DNA of 48,090 nucleotides from Flavobacterium cupreum (GTDB lineage: Bacteria; Bacteroidota; Bacteroidia; Flavobacteriales; Flavobacteriaceae), in contig NZ_QWDM01000023.1 of the NCBI RefSeq assembly GCF_003996965.1, positions 1-48,090 on the forward strand, in the 5' to 3' direction. Made by a program: the position numbers and the translations under genes. Below, in pieces: positions 44,759 to 48,090 of the stretch. Below the pieces are notes generated by a model, which worked only from the letters and a program-made list of their open reading frames with translations, was not told the DNA's origin and did not search any database. Position 1 is the stretch's first letter. The number at the start of each line of letters is the position of its first letter.

Positions 44759-46150
44759 TTAATTACAATTAATAGTTGATACTTTTCCGTTATTATCCAA
44801 TGTTTTTCTAGAATTTCCTGAGGCTTCAATTTTATACAATTCAATCCCGTTAATCCCTATTTGTTCATTTAAAAATTTTAAAAAACCCAATTCTTTATTT
44901 CCTCTCATTGCTACTTTATAGAGGTCATCTAACCCATTCCAATTAATACTGCCGCCTTTTAAAATAACATCATTTATATTTCCTGAGAACCTCAGTTGAT
45001 ATGTTGATGAACTGGAAACCATTGTTCCGTAAATATTATCAATAGGAATATTATTCCTACTGGCATTTAGAAGCAAAATTACAAACTGTTTCACATCTCC
45101 GGGAGAAAACATTTTTATCGGCGCTACAGATTGTGTCTCACCATTTGGCAGTACTCTTTCATAAGGGTCAAGATGGGTATGGATATAGCCTACTGTATTC
45201 GCATCTGATCCAAGACTTATCTGATCTGAATTTTCCGTACTTGAAGTTCCTGTAAGAGGTGTAAAAGGACCATTTTTACTTTGCATATATCCAGACTCAA
45301 CTTTTAAATTTGTTTTTTTCTTAAGTTCCTCTTCTTTGGCTTTAAAATTTGCATTTGTTAAGAGTGTCTTTATTTTATCACATGGATTTATAGCCGTTGA
45401 AGGAGGGGGAGCAGTACCACCGCCACCATTTCCGCCACCGGGTGAAGTATAACCGCCCGGGGTTGTTCCTCCAATTACAGGGCCACGTGGGGTGTAAATC
45501 ACTGGCGTTCCTGTACTGGGACCCGTTACAATAACTGGTCTTAACGGAATTGCATTACCAGTACCGTCTCCACCATCATTATGGCATCCCTCACCAAAAT
45601 CAGCGTAAATACATTCACCAGTTTCCGGAGCTTTGTTGGTCTTGCTTCTATCATTAGGAAATGCCGCTACTCCCTCTTCAACTACCTGATTATTTAAAAA
45701 CTTCGCAGCCCTTACAGCGCCTTTTTTCAAATCCCAAACCGTCATATAACCTGTAAAATCTCCACCGTCTACGGATTGACTTTCCGGTTTAATATCCTTA
45801 TTGGAATAGGCTTCGAACAATAGGGCTGAATATCTACCTTCATCTGATTTATAGATATACAATTTCTGCTCCCAAAATTCGCGCTGATCTTTTTTAAGTT
45901 CCGTAACGGGTACAATAATCGTCTCTGTCCCGTCCTCTGATCTTGTAACGCTTGCCTGGTTCCAATTATATTGCATCTTCTGAAATAAAGCATAATTCGC
46001 CCCGTTGGCGTCATACTTATCAAACCAGTTCTTGGCCTGATTCATTTGGGCTTCCTGCTGGGTAAACTCGTTGTCAGTGGCACAACCCGAGGCAAGGAGA
46101 ATGAAACTGCATAAAACTACTTTTGTAATTTGTTTTAATTTTCTATTCAT
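44759..46150 (-). CDS. Lipoprotein with C-terminal JAMM/JAB-like domain
   Basis: The protein has 463 residues. A lipoprotein signal (VVLCSFILLASGC) is followed by TDNEF, an acidic stretch of the kind that can target the flavobacterial surface. Residues about 30-195 form a globular domain (WFDKYDANGANYALFQKM, FTGYMTVWDLKKGAVRAAKF) of a family common in Flavobacterium surface proteins, in my recollection. Residues about 200-260 are a Gly/Pro-rich linker (GGTTPGGYTSPGGGNGGGG). The C-terminal domain contains VGYIHTHLDPYE near 320 and MFSPGDVKQF near 347, that is HxH followed by SxxD, the zinc ligands of JAMM/JAB metalloproteases, though with a longer than usual spacing. A Glu upstream (KVESGY) could be the general base. 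It could be a surface protease or a toxin-like effector. Cargo gene of the element, opposite in direction to its neighbours. Confidence 0.7.
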   Translation of the reverse strand: MNRKLKQITKVVLCSFILLASGCATDNEFTQQEAQMNQAKNWFDKYDANGANYALFQKMQYNWNQASVTRSEDGTETIIVPVTELKKDQREFWEQKLYIYKSDEGRYSALLFEAYSNKDIKPESQSVDGGDFTGYMTVWDLKKGAVRAAKFLNNQVVEEGVAAFPNDRSKTNKAPETGECIYADFGEGCHNDGGDGTGNAIPLRPVIVTGPSTGTPVIYTPRGPVIGGTTPGGYTSPGGGNGGGGTAPPPSTAINPCDKIKTLLTNANFKAKEEELKKKTNLKVESGYMQSKNGPFTPLTGTSSTENSDQISLGSDANTVGYIHTHLDPYERVLPNGETQSVAPIKMFSPGDVKQFVILLLNASRNNIPIDNIYGTMVSSSSTYQLRFSGNINDVILKGGSINWNGLDDLYKVAMRGNKELGFLKFLNEQIGINGIELYKIEASGNSRKTLDNNGKVSTINCN

Positions 46151-46262
46151 TTTTTAACGGTTAATTAGTTAAGCTTTTGGCAGTTATCGTCTTGTTTTTA
46201 TGATTGCTGCTTTACTGTTTTAAGTACAAATATCATTTATTACAGTTTTTTCTTTCGAAAAT

Positions 46263-46293
46263 CAAAAGTATACTATTTGACGGTTTTAACAAA
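46263..46293 (-). promoter_or_regulatory. Consensus promoter of the cargo operon
   Basis: On the minus strand TTTG (46293-46290), a 19-base spacer counted after TTG, and TACTTTTG (46270-46263) match the Bacteroidota consensus exactly in spacing and in the -7 box. The predicted leader to the lipoprotein start is about 105 bases. A dedicated consensus promoter suggests the cargo pair is expressed from the integrated element independently of the phage programme. Confidence 0.7.
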
Positions 46294-46370
46294 TAATCTA
46301 AGTATTTTTTTACAAGAAAGTTTTAAAATGTAGATTAAATTCCCGTAAGCCCCATCTTTAGGGCTATCGC

Positions 46371-46402
46371 CTTTGCAAAGGTTTTGCAAAACCTTTGCAA
46401 AG
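46371..46402. repeat. Perfect 32-bp palindrome of three TTTGCAAA units
   Basis: CTTTGCAAAG, GTTTTGCAAAAC and CTTTGCAAAG follow one another without spacing and the whole 32 bp equals its own reverse complement. The three dyads have centres 11 bp apart, about one helical turn, so dimers bound to each would lie on the same face. Being upstream of the late genes, it is a candidate operator or activator site. It could also extrude as a cruciform. Confidence 0.75.
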
Positions 46403-46522
46403 CTATCCGAACATTTACAAATCAAACCCTGCCTTAGTAATCCTTTATCGCATCATTATATCCTATTCATATTTGTAATCGAATCAGCCTAATAACCTAA
46501 CACAAGAACGAAAATGAGATAA

Positions 46523-47236
46523 ATGGATATTGATAACTTGTTACAAAGGAACATCTTAGGCGGTCAGGAGTACGAACCGTTGTTTCCACGTGTTAGCTGT
46601 GATAAGACTAAACTGGGCAACGGCAATACTTTTGATACGGTGAGAATGATTAAAGAAATGGTTATAAAATATAACCATCAGACAAAGGAAGTTGCAAAGG
46701 TGTTGCAAAAAAGTTCATTGAAAGAAACGTGTGATAAGATTTATTGGTTTTTGTACAATCATATACAGTACAAAGCCGATGGACTCGAACAAAACCTTAG
46801 AAGTCCTGCCTGCGCTTTCAGGCAAAGGGTTTCGGGCGTTGATTGTAAAACCTATTCCATCTTTGCCAGTTGTTTACTGGCCAATATGGGTATTCGCCAT
46901 TATATCAGGCAAATCAAACAACCGAGTTTTCGCCCTGACCTGTATACTCATGTATACGTAATTGTACCCCTTAACCAAGAAACAGGCGATATAAAAGACG
47001 GCTATTTTATTATAGACGGTACAACAAGTAATAACAGAGAACCTATATACACTATGGCACACGACACCGAAGTTAATTTACCGCATTACGGGCTTAATGC
47101 TCCCACTGCAAAGGGTAAGCGCAAAACAATTGCAACAAAAACCAAAACCGTTGCAAAGGAATCCAATAAACCTTTACTTCTAGGGATAGGAGCACTTTTA
47201 GGAGGTTTATTTCTATTTGGAAAATCTAATAAATAA
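46523..47236 (+). CDS. Transglutaminase-fold cysteine protease with membrane anchor
   Basis: The protein has 237 residues. The segment SGVDCKTYSIFASCLLANMG, then THVYVIVPL, then YFIIDGTT gives the transglutaminase-like triad Cys108, His143, Asp165. Preceding helices (KETCDKIYWFLYNHIQYKAD) match that fold. The tail turns basic (KGKRKTIATKTKTVAKESNK) and ends with a Gly-rich membrane span (LLLGIGALLGGLFLFG) and KSNK. In virus-like elements proteins of this fold can be maturation proteases or cell-wall-acting enzymes used at entry or exit. It heads the late operon and the next start is 7 bases away. The C-terminal anchor points to attachment to a virion or cell membrane. Enzyme class is fairly sure; substrate unknown. 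Confidence 0.78.
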   Translation: MDIDNLLQRNILGGQEYEPLFPRVSCDKTKLGNGNTFDTVRMIKEMVIKYNHQTKEVAKVLQKSSLKETCDKIYWFLYNHIQYKADGLEQNLRSPACAFRQRVSGVDCKTYSIFASCLLANMGIRHYIRQIKQPSFRPDLYTHVYVIVPLNQETGDIKDGYFIIDGTTSNNREPIYTMAHDTEVNLPHYGLNAPTAKGKRKTIATKTKTVAKESNKPLLLGIGALLGGLFLFGKSNK

Positions 47237-47242
47237 TGAAGT

Positions 47243-47479
47243 ATGATACATGTTAATGTAAATGACGCGGGTCTTGGAAGATCCTTTTTAAAGAAGATTC
47301 GACTTAAAAATGTCAGTTTAAAGAACGTAGCTAAAGCAGCATTTGCACCGCATTTGCTTCTTTCAAAAAAGGCTCAGGGCACAGTTGCAAAGGCAGCCTT
47401 TGCACCGCATTTGTTGCTTAAAAACAAAAAGAAACGTTTGGTTCGATCAAACAGAAGACCAATAACCCTTAAAAGATAG
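47243..47479 (+). CDS. Small very basic repeat protein
   Basis: The protein has 78 residues. The N-terminus VNVNDAGLGRSFLKKIRLKN matches the N-terminus of the next gene's product. It then contains the 11-residue unit AKAAFAPHLLL twice, separated by SKKAQGTV, and ends in a run of basic residues (KNKKKRLVRSNRRPITLKR). The overall charge is extremely positive, which suggests nucleic-acid condensation or contact with the genome in a virion. The start is the ATG 6 bases after the protease stop; an ATG overlapping that stop is out of frame and hits a stop after six codons. Confidence 0.6.
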   Translation: MIHVNVNDAGLGRSFLKKIRLKNVSLKNVAKAAFAPHLLLSKKAQGTVAKAAFAPHLLLKNKKKRLVRSNRRPITLKR

Positions 47480-47483
47480 CCAG

Positions 47484-47996
47484 ATGCAAGATTATGTATA
47501 TGTAAATAGTGGCCTTGGAAAACCGTTTTGGAAAAAGATCAGAATCAAGGATGTGAGTTTGAAAAACGCGGTAAAGCTTACTAAAGCAGCCTTACCAATT
47601 GCTACAAGTCTTATCCCTGTTGGCGGTTCAGCCGTTTCGGGTATTTTATCAAAAGCGCTTAAGAAGACAGATGGTTCTGCAAGTTTTATTGGTAAAATTG
47701 CCAATACTGCGACATCGCTTTCAAAAACAGCCGTTGGAAAAACAATTGTGAGTACTGTTAAAAATAACATTAACCCACAAGTTCAGGCCGTGAGCACTTT
47801 AAAACCTGCGCCAATTGTTACCAACCCAACGTTTAACGCAGATCAATCTGAACAGCCTGTCGGAGATTTAACCCCCGTTAGCCCTGCAACGGGTGCAACT
47901 GTTTTGCAAAGCCCTGCAAAGGATAATACTGCTTTATATGCCGTAGGTGCGGTTGTCGTACTGGGCGGAATTTATTTAGCCACAAAAAAGAGTTAG
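47484..47996 (+). CDS. Small virion-like membrane protein
   Basis: The protein has 170 residues. The N-terminus MQDYVYVNSGLGKPFWKKIR then IKDVSLKNAVKL parallels the previous protein. A hydrophobic helical part follows (AALPIATSLIPVGGSAVSGI), then a low-complexity Ser/Thr/Pro stretch (KPAPIVTNPTF, LTPVSPATGATVLQSPA) and a final membrane span ALYAVGAVVVLGGIYLATKKS. Late-operon position and the C-terminal anchor suit a structural or membrane-associated virion component. I know no named family. The start lies 4 bases after the preceding stop. Confidence 0.6.
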   Translation: MQDYVYVNSGLGKPFWKKIRIKDVSLKNAVKLTKAALPIATSLIPVGGSAVSGILSKALKKTDGSASFIGKIANTATSLSKTAVGKTIVSTVKNNINPQVQAVSTLKPAPIVTNPTFNADQSEQPVGDLTPVSPATGATVLQSPAKDNTALYAVGAVVVLGGIYLATKKS

Positions 47997-48014
47997 TAAT
48001 TAAATTAATCAAAA

Positions 48015-48090
48015 ATGAATAAAGAAGTAGTAATTATTGGAGGAGGGGTACTAGGTGGTATGGTATCAAATGGGGCAACTACGTTATTAC
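48015..48090 (+). CDS. Partial Gly-rich membrane protein, cut by window end
   Basis: Twenty-five residues are visible: MNKEVVIIGGGVLGGMVSNG then ATTLL. The chain is open at the window end. A Gly-rich hydrophobic stretch near the N-terminus resembles the C-terminal spans of the two preceding proteins. An alternative is the opening of a nucleotide-binding Rossmann fold (VVIIGGGVLGG), which cannot be excluded from so few residues. The gap to the previous gene is 18 bases, so it belongs to the same late operon. Confidence 0.5.
   Translation, partial: MNKEVVIIGGGVLGGMVSNGATTLL

Larger units (their letters stand above)
46151..46522. other. Divergent regulatory interval, cargo versus late operon
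   Basis: No gene is seen. It carries the minus-strand cargo promoter at 46263-46293, a small hairpin AGCCC/GGGCT at 46348-46365, a perfect 32-bp palindrome at 46371-46402, and a weak plus-strand -7 box CATATTTG at 46468-46475 about 48 bases before the late start. Just before the late ATG lies ATG-AGA-TAA, a two-codon ORF whose stop abuts that ATG. Confidence 0.6.

Noticed and set aside
36240..48090. Integrase or transposase for the mobile element
   Set aside because: No tyrosine or serine recombinase motif was found on either strand here; it may lie beyond the right edge or the element may use host recombinases.

Overview
The window comes from an AT-rich Bacteroidota chromosome, most likely a Flavobacterium or close relative. 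The evidence is Bacteroidota-type promoters (TTG, 19 bp, TAnnTTTG), SF3/primase and RHS-like proteins of flavobacterial type, a DUF6705-like protein, very weak Shine-Dalgarno sequences, and a short Flavobacterium-like membrane protein. It has two unrelated halves joined by a gene-poor stretch at about 34.95-36.83 kb.

Region A (1-34952, all on the minus strand) is one operon-like block of nine genes read from 34952 down to position 1. In transcription order it encodes: an OmpH/Skp-like periplasmic chaperone; a small lipoprotein; a 1871-residue RHS-type N-terminal shell protein; a 2566-residue LRR/Ig/PKD protein; an 845-residue PKD protein; an 893-residue LRR/Ig/PKD protein; a 1311-residue LRR/Ig/PKD/von Willebrand A protein that ends in an RHS YD tail; a LolA-like periplasmic protein; and a giant RHS/YD-repeat protein of at least 3484 residues that runs off the window inside its RHS core. 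The first four genes are joined by 17-, 4- and 1-base overlaps. The LRR/PKD genes share nearly identical signal peptides, nearly identical intergenic spacers, similar C-terminal tails and seven copies of a Cys-bounded module that I call the IDFCP module. I infer a secreted or surface-displayed multi-part RHS (polymorphic-toxin or adhesin-like) system that carries its own envelope-transit helpers. The variable C-terminus of the giant RHS protein lies outside the window.

Region B (about 36.2-48.09 kb) looks like the left part of a prophage or satellite element. It has a minus-strand XRE-like repressor with a tandem 19-bp repeat built into a divergent consensus promoter, an array of tiny early genes, a 986-residue primase/Toprim/SF3 helicase, more small genes, a minus-strand cargo pair (JAMM/JAB-like lipoprotein plus DUF6705-like protein), and a late module (transglutaminase-fold protease with a C-terminal membrane anchor, a basic repeat protein, and small Gly-rich membrane proteins). 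No integrase, terminase, portal or tail gene is visible. The small single-membrane-span late proteins suggest, as an inference only, a tailless membrane-containing or similar small virus.

The most unusual non-coding signals are all in or beside region B. Three copies of a precisely 60-nt hairpin element sit directly upstream of small genes, with a helix change that keeps pairing through G-U. There is an 85-nt nested hairpin with a perfect 23-bp stem, a perfect 32-bp palindrome upstream of the late operon, and a strong cluster of the octamer TGCAAAGG in the late region. No rRNA, tRNA, CRISPR array or insertion sequence was recognised.
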